The notes below the pieces were generated by a model, which saw only the letters and a program-made list of their open reading frames with translations, searched no databases and was not told the origin of the DNA. From Halanaerobiales bacterium (lineage in GTDB: Bacteria > Bacillota > Halanaerobiia > Halanaerobiales > M55B127), in the NCBI GenBank assembly GCA_018334565.1, contig JAGXLU010000001.1, positions 1 through 61,247 of the forward strand: a DNA stretch of 61,247 nt. The letters run 5' to 3'. Positions 20,685-31,156 of the stretch are shown here, in pieces. The translations under genes and the position numbers were made by a program. Each line of letters begins with the position of its first letter. The first letter of the stretch is position 1.

Positions 20685-21833
20685 TTAAGTTTTTTGTTGT
20701 TCATCTGTTTGTTTTTCTTCAGTTTCTTCTATTGTTTTTTCATCTTTTTCTTCTAATTCTTCATTTCTTTCTCTTTCTTCTTCTTGCTTCTTTTGCATCT
20801 CTTCGAACTCTGATTCTTTTTTAATATCTATTTTCCAACCCGTTAATTTAGCCGCCAGCCTGGCATTTTGTCCCTCTTTGCCAATGGCTAAAGATAACTG
20901 AAAATCAGGCACTACCACTGTCGCACTCTGTTCTTGTTCATCAATAACAACAGCCTTTACTTCAGCCGGGTTAAGGGCATTTGAAACAAAATCTTCCGGA
21001 TTATCACTGTATTTAACAATATCTATTTTTTCTCCATCCAATTGTTCCACAACTGATTTAACACGCCTTCCCTGAGGACCAACACAAGCTCCCACAGGAT
21101 CAACCTTACTATCATAAGAAAAGACAGCAACTTTAGATCTAAAACCTGCCTCTCTTGCAACTGAACGTATTTCAACAATACCATCAAAAATCTCTGGAAC
21201 TTCTACCTCAAACAATCTTTTCAAAAGGGCCGGATGGGTTCTTGATACTAATATACGAGGACCTTTAGTAGTAGATGAAACCTCAACAACATAAAGTTTT
21301 AATCTAAAACCAACCTTGTATTGCTCTGTAGGTATCTGTTCTGATACCGGTAAAAGAGCCTCTGTTTTGCCCATATCAATAAGTACATTATCTTTATGGA
21401 ACCTCTGGATAGTACCTGTTATTATTTCTCCTTCTTTACGCTTATAATCTTCATAAAGAACATCTCTTTCAGCTTCTCTTATTCTCTGCATTACAACCTG
21501 TTTAGCGGTCTGGGCAGCAATCCTACCAAAATTATCTGGGGTTATTTCTACATCCACATATTCCTCCAATTCGACTTCGGAATCTATTTTTTTGGCATTT
21601 TCAAGTAATATTTCATAATTATCATTCTTAATCTCTTCCACCACTTTTTTTCTTGAAAAGACCATTACTTGGCCGGTTTCTTCATTTACCTCTACACTTA
21701 CATTTTCTTTTGAACCGAAATCTTTTTTATAGGCTGAAAGTAGGGCAGCCTCAATCGCTTCTAAAAGAACATCTTTCGCAATGCCCTTGTCCTTTTCTAT
21801 ATCATCAAGCGCCTTCAACAAGTCAAGATTCAT
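20685..21833 (-). CDS. nusA: Transcription termination/antitermination protein NusA
   Basis: [32 protein letters not shown]1 and KH domains, [15 protein letters not shown], acidic C-terminal tail. Confidence 0.97.
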   Translation of the reverse strand: MNLDLLKALDDIEKDKGIAKDVLLEAIEAALLSAYKKDFGSKENVSVEVNEETGQVMVFSRKKVVEEIKNDNYEILLENAKKIDSEVELEEYVDVEITPDNFGRIAAQTAKQVVMQRIREAERDVLYEDYKRKEGEIITGTIQRFHKDNVLIDMGKTEALLPVSEQIPTEQYKVGFRLKLYVVEVSSTTKGPRILVSRTHPALLKRLFEVEVPEIFDGIVEIRSVAREAGFRSKVAVFSYDSKVDPVGACVGPQGRRVKSVVEQLDGEKIDIVKYSDNPEDFVSNALNPAEVKAVVIDEQEQSATVVVPDFQLSLAIGKEGQNARLAAKLTGWKIDIKKESEFEEMQKKQEEERERNEELEEKDEKTIEETEEKQTDEQQKT

Positions 21834-21855
21834 TTTTTTCCTCCTTTAGATCCAG

Positions 21856-22329
21856 CTAGAAATTAAACTCTTCGTAAAGATTTGCCCTGGCAATATCTGA
21901 ATAATCTATTTCCATTTTTTTATCTGTATCCTTTAAATTTATGGTTACAACTTGATTTTTATCGATTCCAACTAATTTACCAATAAATACTTTTGTTCCG
22001 TTAATTTTTCTATATGTGCTAATCTTAATGCTCTCTCCACTAAATCTTTCATAATCTTTAATCTTTTTTAAAGGCCTCTCTAATCCTGGTGAAGATACCT
22101 CTAAAAAGTATTTTTTTTCAATGGGATCTACCTCATCAAGTTTTTGACTAATCAGCCTGCTCAGATTACTTAACTGATCTATAGTTAACTCACTTTGTTC
22201 ATTTTCAACAAAAATTCTTAAGATCCAGTTTTGCCCCTCTTTAATATACTCTATATCAACCAAATCTAAGTCATTTAATTTGACTATTGGTTTTATTATC
22301 TTTTTTAACTGATTAATCATTTTGCTCAT
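21856..22329 (-). CDS. rimP: Ribosome maturation factor RimP
   Basis: DLVDIEYIKEGQNWILRIFVE, SRLISQKLDEVDPI, YFLEVSSPGLERPLK. Confidence 0.95.
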   Translation of the reverse strand: MSKMINQLKKIIKPIVKLNDLDLVDIEYIKEGQNWILRIFVENEQSELTIDQLSNLSRLISQKLDEVDPIEKKYFLEVSSPGLERPLKKIKDYERFSGESIKISTYRKINGTKVFIGKLVGIDKNQVVTINLKDTDKKMEIDYSDIARANLYEEFNF

Positions 22330-22354
22330 TTTTTAAGCCTCTCTTTCATAAATT

Positions 22355-22378
22355 AAAGAGTGGGCTCCCCCACTCCTC
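22355..22378 (-). terminator. polC-rimP intergenic terminator-like hairpin
   Basis: Stem GAGTGGG/CCCACTC, minus strand followed by TTTAATTT. Confidence 0.55.
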
Positions 22379-22428
22379 AATAAATCAACATTTACCATAC
22401 TATAGCCTATCATAAATTGGAGTAATTT

Positions 22429-25400
22429 TCAAGAATTAGAAAAGAGAGATAACTGATTTCTATCTGGAATTCCCTCTAACGAACCATGTTCTTTCATGTT
22501 TTCAATTACAGTTTTGCTTAAACTTGTCCTATTTGTTAAATCTTCTATTGAAATAAATTCTCCCTTTTGCCTGGCTTGTATTATGCTTTCTGCAGCACTT
22601 GACCCCAGCCCATCCAAACAGATTAATGGAGGAACGAGTTTATCATTTACCTCAATGAATTTGTCCGTCTTAGAATTATATAAATCCACTCTTCCGAATT
22701 CAATACCTCTATACATAGCCTCTTTAACTACCTTTAAAATAGTCGATGTTTCTTTTTCCTTTGAAGTCAGCTTATCCTGCTTTTTTAACTTTTTGAGATA
22801 GTCTTCTACATAAGCTAGACCTTTATCAACAATCTGGGCATCAAAAGAACTAGCCTTTGTTGTAAAATATGTCATATAAAAAGCAGTTGGATAATGGACC
22901 TTAAAATATGCAATGCGATAAGCCATCATTACATAGGCTGCTGCATGAGCTTTGGGAAACATATACTTAATTTTTTTACAGGAGTTTATATACCACCCAG
23001 GTATATTGTTTTCTTTCATCATTTTTTCTGACTGTTTTTTTAGCCCCTTACCCTTTCTAACACTTTCCATAATATGAAAGGCATCTACCGGTTTTAGCCC
23101 CATTTCAACTAAGTAGTTCATTATATCATCTCTTACAGAAATCACCTCTGAAAGATCTGCTTTTTTGTTTTTAATCAGCTGGCGGGCATTGTTCAACCAA
23201 ACATCTGTTCCATGAGACAATCCACTGATGCGTAGTAGTTCAGCAAAACTCTTGGGCTCTGTTTCAATCAGCATTTGTCGGACAAAACTGGTGCCAAATT
23301 CGGGAATACCATAGGTCCCCACTGCTGAGTTAATTTGATCTTTATTTAAATTTAAACTTTCAATCGATGAAAATATCTGCATAGTTTTTTCATCATCAAG
23401 GGGGATAGATTCCGGATCAACTCCCGTTAAATCCTGCAGCATTCGAAGTGAGGTAGGATCATCATGACCTAAAAGATCCAGTTTTAAAATCCTTCCACTT
23501 ATTGAATGGTAATCAAAATGGGTGGTTCTAACTCTTGTATTTTGATCATTGGCAGGATGCTGGATTGGCGTAAAATCATAAACATCCATTTTTTTAGGAA
23601 CAACCATCAATCCACCCGGATGCTGCCCAGTAGTTTTCTTAACACCTGCACAACCATCTACCAGACGATTTATCTCTGCTCTTTTAACATCTATATCATT
23701 ATCATCAAGATAATTTTTAACGAAACCAAAGGCAGTCCTACTTGCAATTGTTGAAATAGTTCCCGCCCTAAAAACATAATCGCGTCCAAAAAATTTTTCT
23801 GTAACCTCATGAATCTTGTTTTGATATTCCCCGGAAAAATTCAAATCAATATCAGGTACCTTATCTCCTTCAAATCCCATAAAAACTTCAAAAGGAATAT
23901 CAAAACCATTTTTTTTATAATCTGTGTCACATTTCGGACATTTCTTATCTGGCAGATCGATACCCGTACTGTATTTTTTATCAGTAATCATTTCTACATT
24001 TTTACATTGAGGACAGCGATAATGAGGAGGAAGAGGATTCACCTCAGTAATTCCGCACATGGTGGCAACAAGCGAGGAACCAACTGAACCCCTTGAACCA
24101 ACTAAATATCCGTCTTTTAAAGACCTCTTAACAAGTTGATGTGCAATTAAATAAATCACTGAATAACCATTATCGATTATGGAAGTCAGTTCTTTTTTTA
24201 GGCGTTTTTCGATTAATTCTGTTAAATCATCCCCATAGAGATTTTTTGCTTTATTATAAGTCATTTCCTTTATCTGCTTATCTGCCCCCTCTATTTGGGG
24301 AGTATAGATTCCTTCCGGAATCGGTTTTATATTATCTATCATCTCATATATTTTATTAGGATTATCTATTACAATCTCTTCTGCTTGTTCATTATCAAAG
24401 TAATCAAATTCTTTTAACATTTCCTCAGTTGTTTTAAAATATAAAGGGGGTTGGTTATCATAATCACCATAACCCTGACCGGCCTGCAGTATTTTACGAT
24501 AAATCTCATCTTCAGGATTAAGGAAATGCACATCACCAGTGCCTACAACCAACTTATCATGCTCTTTTCCAAGTTCATATATCCTTTTGTTAATCTCTTT
24601 TAAGACCTCTTGATTATCTACTTGATCAGGTATCAAAAATTGATTATTGGCCAAAGGCTGAATTTCCAAAAAATCATAAAACTCTACAACCTCTTCAATC
24701 TCAGCTCTGCTCCTATTATTTAATAGATATTTAAAAAGCTGGCCTGATTCACAGGCAGAACCAATCAACAAATTATCACGTTCAGCCAGCAGTTCACTTT
24801 TTAATATTCTTGGCTTTCTGTAAAAATTATTAAGATGGGCCTGAGAAACTAATTTGTATATTGTCTTTAAACCCGCCTTGTTTTTAGCAAGGATAAGTGC
24901 ATGGTAAGGATGCATTTTTTTCCAGTTAATATTTTTAGCCAATTCATTTATATCTGTGATCTTATTTATCTTCTCTGCATCTCTTTCACCTAATAACTTC
25001 AAAAACAATTTAGCAGTTGCCCGGGCATCATCCAATGCCCTATGGTGGTTTTTTAACTCAATATCATAGTATTCAATAAGTGTCGATAGCTTATGTTTTT
25101 TAAGATCAGGTAGGACCGCCCTGGCCAAACTCAAGGTATCAATTCTGGTAATTTCATCATCTGTAAAATATTTATTCAAATCATCTCTGATAAAACTATA
25201 ATCAAAATCCATGTTATGCGCAATCAATGGCTTACCGTCAAAAAATTCAACAAAACTTTGAAAAACCTGGGCATAATCCGGAGCGTCTTTGACCATCTTA
25301 TCATCTATACCGGTTAAATTACTTATTTTGTTCGGAATGCTGATATCAGGCTTAACTAAAGAAGAAAAACTGTCAACAACTTCACCACCCTTAATTTTTA

Positions 25401-26598
25401 CAGCTCCTATTTCTATAATCTCATTTTGTATAGGATTCAGTCCTGTTGTCTCCAAATCGAAGACAACAAACTCTTCTTGATCAATATCACAGGTAGTCGG
25501 ATTAACCACAATCGGCTTGCCATTATCTATCAAATAAGCTTCTAGGCCAAAAATAATATCTACCCCATATTTTTTGCCAGTCTGATAGGCATCTGGATAT
25601 GCCTGCACAACACCATGGTCTGTTATTGCCAGGGCTTTATGGCCCCACTTTGAAGCTAGTTTTACAGCTTCTTTTACATCTACCGTAGCGTCCATTGCAC
25701 TCATCTGGGTATGAAGATGTAGTTCAATCCTTTTTTGAGTAGATTTATCCTGCCTCTTTTTTTTATACCCAATTTTATTGATAGCGTTGGCTATTAATAT
25801 CAAATCATTACTGTATTTATCGTATTGAATATCTCCTCTAATTAAAACTTTTAAATCTTTTTTTAACCGCAAACGCTTGTTTTTTTTCAAAAACACCTTG
25901 CAGGTTAGAGAATCCTCATAGTTAGTAATATGAAAAGTATGTAGATGTAAGTTCTTATTTATTTCTTTTTCATTTTGATCAAAGATTATTCCACTTGTTA
26001 TTACGTTTTTTTGAGCATTTGAAATCTCTTTTAATGGAACTTTTTGATCAGTATTCTTAATTCTACGTCCATAAATGATCTGTTTTTTTATTTTATCTTT
26101 AGCTTTTCTTTGTTTGCTTTTTTCGACTTTCTTTTTTGTAAAGCTGTTTTTTAAAGACTGATCATCTTTAAAAAAATCCCCATTTTCAATCGCAATATTC
26201 AGTTCTCTATCGAGGTAAAAATATAGTCTGTTCTTTAAAAAATTAATAAACCGGGTATTGTTAATTTTTTTAGCTGCTAATTTTGTTTCCAAAGAGATGA
26301 TCAATTGATCATCTTTTAAAAATAATTTTGCCCTATCAAACCAGGCCTTGCTGTAAGAAAATTTTTCATTTAATTCCCTGCTTAACTGTGGCCAGATCAT
26401 CTTGACTTCTTGTTTTAAAGTAATGTTAAAATCATAGTTGATAGAAAAACCCGGTAATAACTTTTTGATTTTATCACTAAGCTCTTCAATCTGATCCTCA
26501 TTATTTACAATAATTCTACAGCTTTTATTTTTTTTATCAACCATGATATATTTTATTTTATCTTTATATTTTTCTCCGGGCTGAATAACCTCAAACAC
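22429..26598 (-). CDS. polC: DNA polymerase III subunit alpha, PolC type
   Basis: PHP domain (RIELHLHTQMSAMDATVDVKEAVKLA), inserted DnaQ-like exonuclease (VFDLETTGLNP), SRGSVGSSLVATM, PolC C-terminal motifs. Confidence 0.98.
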   Translation of the reverse strand: MFEVIQPGEKYKDKIKYIMVDKKNKSCRIIVNNEDQIEELSDKIKKLLPGFSINYDFNITLKQEVKMIWPQLSRELNEKFSYSKAWFDRAKLFLKDDQLIISLETKLAAKKINNTRFINFLKNRLYFYLDRELNIAIENGDFFKDDQSLKNSFTKKKVEKSKQRKAKDKIKKQIIYGRRIKNTDQKVPLKEISNAQKNVITSGIIFDQNEKEINKNLHLHTFHITNYEDSLTCKVFLKKNKRLRLKKDLKVLIRGDIQYDKYSNDLILIANAINKIGYKKKRQDKSTQKRIELHLHTQMSAMDATVDVKEAVKLASKWGHKALAITDHGVVQAYPDAYQTGKKYGVDIIFGLEAYLIDNGKPIVVNPTTCDIDQEEFVVFDLETTGLNPIQNEIIEIGAVKIKGGEVVDSFSSLVKPDISIPNKISNLTGIDDKMVKDAPDYAQVFQSFVEFFDGKPLIAHNMDFDYSFIRDDLNKYFTDDEITRIDTLSLARAVLPDLKKHKLSTLIEYYDIELKNHHRALDDARATAKLFLKLLGERDAEKINKITDINELAKNINWKKMHPYHALILAKNKAGLKTIYKLVSQAHLNNFYRKPRILKSELLAERDNLLIGSACESGQLFKYLLNNRSRAEIEEVVEFYDFLEIQPLANNQFLIPDQVDNQEVLKEINKRIYELGKEHDKLVVGTGDVHFLNPEDEIYRKILQAGQGYGDYDNQPPLYFKTTEEMLKEFDYFDNEQAEEIVIDNPNKIYEMIDNIKPIPEGIYTPQIEGADKQIKEMTYNKAKNLYGDDLTELIEKRLKKELTSIIDNGYSVIYLIAHQLVKRSLKDGYLVGSRGSVGSSLVATMCGITEVNPLPPHYRCPQCKNVEMITDKKYSTGIDLPDKKCPKCDTDYKKNGFDIPFEVFMGFEGDKVPDIDLNFSGEYQNKIHEVTEKFFGRDYVFRAGTISTIASRTAFGFVKNYLDDNDIDVKRAEINRLVDGCAGVKKTTGQHPGGLMVVPKKMDVYDFTPIQHPANDQNTRVRTTHFDYHSISGRILKLDLLGHDDPTSLRMLQDLTGVDPESIPLDDEKTMQIFSSIESLNLNKDQINSAVGTYGIPEFGTSFVRQMLIETEPKSFAELLRISGLSHGTDVWLNNARQLIKNKKADLSEVISVRDDIMNYLVEMGLKPVDAFHIMESVRKGKGLKKQSEKMMKENNIPGWYINSCKKIKYMFPKAHAAAYVMMAYRIAYFKVHYPTAFYMTYFTTKASSFDAQIVDKGLAYVEDYLKKLKKQDKLTSKEKETSTILKVVKEAMYRGIEFGRVDLYNSKTDKFIEVNDKLVPPLICLDGLGSSAAESIIQARQKGEFISIEDLTNRTSLSKTVIENMKEHGSLEGIPDRNQLSLFSNS

Positions 26599-26622
26599 TT
26601 GATCCCTCCTAAAACATACAAC

Positions 26623-27261
26623 TTATTTATCTGTAATATTACTAAAAATTGTCTTGAGAATATCTAAATACATCTTGCTTCTGGATTTAACACCCTTAAT
26701 AAAACCCATCTTCTCTTCTTTCATTACGTGTGTTAAATCTTTTAAATCAACCTTTTTTACCCTTTTATCATCTTTGAAATACTTATTTAAGGCCACTTCC
26801 ACCCCAAAACCTCGTTCAGCCAGATTTTTAACCTTAAGAAGTTCTGACATTTTTATAGCCCTTTGCCCAGATAGTTTTGGTGAGACAATCTGAGCTAAAT
26901 CTGTGAGACCTCGCCCGCTTTTAAAAACCCCAATTGTCATATCTGCTTCATCTGTAACAAGGGGGTTAATGAGCTTATATATGTGTTGTTTGTTTAAACC
27001 TATTAAATCTCCATCCAAAAGAACAATAATATCTGTTTCAATCTCTGATATTCCTTTTTGCAAAGCAGCCCCTTTACCTTTATTGACATCAAGTTTATAT
27101 ATACGAGCTTTCCTTTTATCAGCTTCCTGGTAGGTGTTATCCTGAGAACCATCATCAACTACTATGACTTCATCGATTAAAGAGGTGTTATTTAAAACAT
27201 CAATGATATCACCAATGGTCTTTTCTTCATTATAAGCGGGTATCAAAGCCTTTATTATCAT
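26623..27261 (-). CDS. Family 2 glycosyltransferase
   Basis: LIPAYNEEKTIGDIIDVL, VVDDGSQDNT, DGDLIG (DxD-like), LSGQRAIK. Confidence 0.88.
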   Translation of the reverse strand: MIIKALIPAYNEEKTIGDIIDVLNNTSLIDEVIVVDDGSQDNTYQEADKRKARIYKLDVNKGKGAALQKGISEIETDIIVLLDGDLIGLNKQHIYKLINPLVTDEADMTIGVFKSGRGLTDLAQIVSPKLSGQRAIKMSELLKVKNLAERGFGVEVALNKYFKDDKRVKKVDLKDLTHVMKEEKMGFIKGVKSRSKMYLDILKTIFSNITDK

Positions 27262-27275
27262 CGGGACACTCCCCT

Positions 27276-28985
27276 TTATTTTAATTCAGAGAGAAACTTT
27301 TTAATTTCAATCTTGTAGTTATCTAGAGAAATTTCATAATCCTGGCCGGTCTGTCTGTTATGGAGTTCTATGACATTATTTTGTAGTGAGCGGCTGCCTA
27401 ATGTAATCCTCAATGGGATTCCAATTAAATCAGCATCATTAAATTTAACCCCCGCCCTTTCCAATCTGTCATCTATAAGTACCTCAACATCCATTTTTTT
27501 AAAATATTCATAGATGTTTTTAGCTGTTTTTTGAACCTCTTCATTGTTACCTAAAGGTAGAATTATTATCTGATAAGGTGCGATAGATTTGGACCAAATA
27601 ATACCATTTTGATCATTACTCTGTTCTATAGCAGCGGCAACAATACGAGTAACACCAATCCCATAACTACCCATAACTACTGGCTGTTCTCGACCATTTT
27701 CATCAAGATATGTTGCTCCCATACTCTCACTATATTTTGTGCCGAGTTTAAAAATATGACCTAACTCTATACCGGATTTAATTTTTAGATGACCTTTATC
27801 ACATTCAGGACAGCAGTCACCTTGTTGGACTGTTCTTAAATCATGATAATCATCTACAGCAAAATCTCTACCCGGATTTATATTCTTAAAATGTTTATCA
27901 ACTATATTTGCTCCGCAGACCACATTTCTTAAATATTTTACTCTCTGATCGGCAATTATTTGATATTCTTCAATTCCAAGTGGTCCAATAAAACCGGCTT
28001 TTACGTTAAACACTTCAAAAATATCTTCTTCTTCAGCTGGTTCTATGGTTGTCGCTTGTAAAAAGTTAGCCAGTTTAACTTCATTTAACTGATCATCACC
28101 CCTAACTAAAACTACAATCAGCTGATCATCTACCTTCATTAACATGGTCTTGATCATTTGTGAACCATCTATATTAAGGAAATTTTCCAGCCCTTGTATG
28201 GTCTTGATATCAGGTGTGTCAATTAGCTTTTTTTTCTTTATATCTTGACTTACAGTCTGCTTTGCAAGATAGGAACCCGCCAATTCAATATTAGCAGCAT
28301 AATCACAGTTATCACAGAGTACTATATCATCCTCACCTGCCTCAGCAATTAAAACAAATTCATGTGAATCTTTGCCGCCCATTGCCCCTGAATCTGCCTC
28401 TACTATGTGTGTTTTTAAACCCAAACGGTCAAAAATCTTCACATAAGCATCATACATTTCCTGGTAGCTCTTATCCAGACCTGAATAATCTTCATCCATA
28501 CTGTAGGCATCTTTCATAATAAACTCTCTACTCCGCATCACTCCAAAACGAGGTCTGATTTCATCACGCACCTTGGTTTGAATTTGATATAGGTTTAAAG
28601 GCAAATCCTTATATGATCTCAATTCATCTTTGATTAAATCAGTAATTACTTCTTCATGTGTAGGACCCAAACAGTATTCATGTTCTTTTCTATCTTTAAA
28701 TCTGATCATGATTGGGCCAAACTTTTCCCAACGGTTAGAGTCCTGCCAGATCTTGGAGGTCTGCATTACAGGAAGTAGAACTTCCTGAGAAGATGTTTTG
28801 TCCATCTCTTCTCGAATAATTTTCTCTATCTTTTTTATAACTTTATAGCCCAGGGGTAAATAAGAAAAAATACCAGGACTTAATTTCCTCATTAAACCTG
28901 CCCTTAACATCAGCTGATGACTTTTTATTTCAGCTTCTGCAGGTGTTTCTTTTAATGTTGGTAGATATAATTTTGACATGCGCAT
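27276..28985 (-). CDS. proS: Prolyl-tRNA synthetase (bacterial type with editing insertion)
   Basis: LMLRAGLMRKLSPGIFSYLPLG, LGPTHEEVITDL, PRFGVMRSREFIMKDAYSM, C-terminal anticodon-binding domain. Confidence 0.97.
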   Translation of the reverse strand: MRMSKLYLPTLKETPAEAEIKSHQLMLRAGLMRKLSPGIFSYLPLGYKVIKKIEKIIREEMDKTSSQEVLLPVMQTSKIWQDSNRWEKFGPIMIRFKDRKEHEYCLGPTHEEVITDLIKDELRSYKDLPLNLYQIQTKVRDEIRPRFGVMRSREFIMKDAYSMDEDYSGLDKSYQEMYDAYVKIFDRLGLKTHIVEADSGAMGGKDSHEFVLIAEAGEDDIVLCDNCDYAANIELAGSYLAKQTVSQDIKKKKLIDTPDIKTIQGLENFLNIDGSQMIKTMLMKVDDQLIVVLVRGDDQLNEVKLANFLQATTIEPAEEEDIFEVFNVKAGFIGPLGIEEYQIIADQRVKYLRNVVCGANIVDKHFKNINPGRDFAVDDYHDLRTVQQGDCCPECDKGHLKIKSGIELGHIFKLGTKYSESMGATYLDENGREQPVVMGSYGIGVTRIVAAAIEQSNDQNGIIWSKSIAPYQIIILPLGNNEEVQKTAKNIYEYFKKMDVEVLIDDRLERAGVKFNDADLIGIPLRITLGSRSLQNNVIELHNRQTGQDYEISLDNYKIEIKKFLSELK

Positions 28986-28987
28986 TC

Positions 28988-30061
28988 TTACTCACTCCTA
29001 TTTTTTTTAATTTCTTCTATCAAGGTTTCAACAATTTCTTCTTCCTTAACTTTTTTAATAACTTTACCCTTTTTAAATAACAGTCCATTATGTTTGCCAC
29101 AGGCTATTCCTAAATCTGCTTCACGAGCCTCTCCCGGCCCATTAACAGCACAGCCCATTACAGCAACATTTAGACCTTCTTTAAAATACTTATCAAATTT
29201 TTCTATCCTTCTTTTTACCTCAACTGTAATTTTTTCCAAGTCAACCTCTGTCCTTCCACAGGTCGGACAGGAAATTACCGTAATTCCTCTGTTTCTTAAC
29301 TTTAGGTTTTTCAATATCTGATAAGCAGCAACTACTTCTTGTATGGGATCTCCTGTCAGAGAAACACGTAGTGTATCTCCATAACCATTCTTTAATAAAA
29401 GGGCCAGGCCAATTGATGATTTTATGATACCCTCTCGACCACTGCCGGCTTCTGTTATCCCTATATGAAAGGGGTAATCAACTTTATCATCCAATATCTC
29501 ATGGGCCTTTAAGGTCATCAATACATCAGTTGATTTCATTGAAATAATAGTATTATAAAAATTCAACTTTTCCAGTATTTTAACGTGTTTTAATACACTT
29601 TCTACCATGGCTTCTGCCGTTGGTCTGCCGTATTTATTTAAAATTTCTCTTTCGATAGAACCAGAATTAACACCTATTCTAATCGGTATTTGCTTGGTTT
29701 GACAGGCTTTAACCACCTGTTTTATCTCTTGGTTTGAACCGATATTACCGGGGTTTATTCTTAACCCATCAACCCCCTGTTCAACTGCTTTTAAAGCAAG
29801 AGTATAATCAAAATGTATATCAGCTATTAGAGGTATATTAATCTTATTTTTGATTTGTCTTAAAGCCGATGCAGCTTTTTTATCAGGCACAGCTGTCCTG
29901 ATAATCTCACAGCCTGCCCGTTCAAGATTCATGATTTGATTAACGGTTTTATCGATTTTGTCTGTCTTTGTATTGGTCATAGACTGCACTGTTATGGGGT
30001 GTTCACTACCCACCCCCACATCCTGATAGAAGATGCTTTTCGTGGCTCTTCTTTTTATCAT
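28988..30061 (-). CDS. ispG: 4-hydroxy-3-methylbut-2-en-1-yl diphosphate synthase
   Basis: ITVQSMTNTKTDKIDKTVNQI, GLRINPGNIG, SCPTCGRTEVDLE, VMGCAVNGPGEAREADLG. Confidence 0.97.
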   Translation of the reverse strand: MIKRRATKSIFYQDVGVGSEHPITVQSMTNTKTDKIDKTVNQIMNLERAGCEIIRTAVPDKKAASALRQIKNKINIPLIADIHFDYTLALKAVEQGVDGLRINPGNIGSNQEIKQVVKACQTKQIPIRIGVNSGSIEREILNKYGRPTAEAMVESVLKHVKILEKLNFYNTIISMKSTDVLMTLKAHEILDDKVDYPFHIGITEAGSGREGIIKSSIGLALLLKNGYGDTLRVSLTGDPIQEVVAAYQILKNLKLRNRGITVISCPTCGRTEVDLEKITVEVKRRIEKFDKYFKEGLNVAVMGCAVNGPGEAREADLGIACGKHNGLLFKKGKVIKKVKEEEIVETLIEEIKKNRSE

Positions 30062-30073
30062 TGCGATACCCCT

Positions 30074-31156
30074 TTAAAAGAAGTTTTTAACAATATCATT
30101 ATATATTATAAATACCATTAAGATCATCAACAAAATAAAGCCGATCAGATGAACAAATCCTTCTTTTTGCGGATCGACCGGTTTACCCCTGAATAGTTCA
30201 ATTATTATAAAGAAGATCCTTCCTCCATCTAAAGCAGGTAAAGGAAGCAAATTTATAATACCGAGATTAATCGAGATTATGGCCATCCAATTCATCACAT
30301 TAATAATGCCATTGCGGGCGGCCTGTCCTATAATAGAAGCAATCATGACCGGTCCCCCTATCCCCTCCATAGAACGGCTTGAAATAATCTGGATAAAACC
30401 TTTTATAGTCAAAGTAAAAACCTGCCAGCTCTGTACAACAGATAATTGACTGGCTTTAAAAAATCCAATGTTTTCTCTAACAACCTGAGGATAAATGCCA
30501 ATTATATTACTATCCATCTGATCATCATACTGGGGAGTTATTGTAAACTGCAGTCTTTCGCCCTTCCTATCTACAACAATATCAAGCGGCTCTTTTTGAG
30601 AATTGTGAATCTTTTCAGCCATTGACTCCCAGCTATTTATCTGCACACCTTCAATTTCAACTATCTCATCTCCAGGACGAAGCCCTGCTTCTGCAGCAGG
30701 CATACTTGGATCTAATTCACCAATAATCGGTTGATCTAAAGTTGAGGTCGGCAGTCCTGCAAAGTTAAAGATCAAAAAGAAAATAAGTACTGCCAAAGCG
30801 AAGTTCATAAATGGGCCCATAAATATTACAGCAAACCTCTTTAAAATTGACTTTTGGTGAAAACAACGTCCATTTTTTAATGCTTCATTATATATTTTGA
30901 GATCTTCACTATCATCATCTTCATCTGGTACGAATTCACCTGTCATATTACAGAAACCACCTAAGGGAATTATCCTAATTGAATAAACGGTCTCTCCCCA
31001 CTGTTTTGAAATCAGTTTAGGTCCAAACCCTAGGGCGAATTCTTCTACCCTGATGTCACTTAGTTTTGCTGTAATATAATGTCCAAATTCATGTATAAAA
31101 ATCAATATTCCCAGTACAACAATAAAACTGAGAATTGTGGTTAACATATTAAACAA
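30074..31156 (-). CDS. rseP: Site-2 protease RseP family (PDZ-containing)
   Basis: FIHEFGHYITAK (HExxH), central PDZ, NLLPLPALDGGRIFF. Confidence 0.94.
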   Translation of the reverse strand: MFNMLTTILSFIVVLGILIFIHEFGHYITAKLSDIRVEEFALGFGPKLISKQWGETVYSIRIIPLGGFCNMTGEFVPDEDDDSEDLKIYNEALKNGRCFHQKSILKRFAVIFMGPFMNFALAVLIFFLIFNFAGLPTSTLDQPIIGELDPSMPAAEAGLRPGDEIVEIEGVQINSWESMAEKIHNSQKEPLDIVVDRKGERLQFTITPQYDDQMDSNIIGIYPQVVRENIGFFKASQLSVVQSWQVFTLTIKGFIQIISSRSMEGIGGPVMIASIIGQAARNGIINVMNWMAIISINLGIINLLPLPALDGGRIFFIIIELFRGKPVDPQKEGFVHLIGFILLMILMVFIIYNDIVKNFF

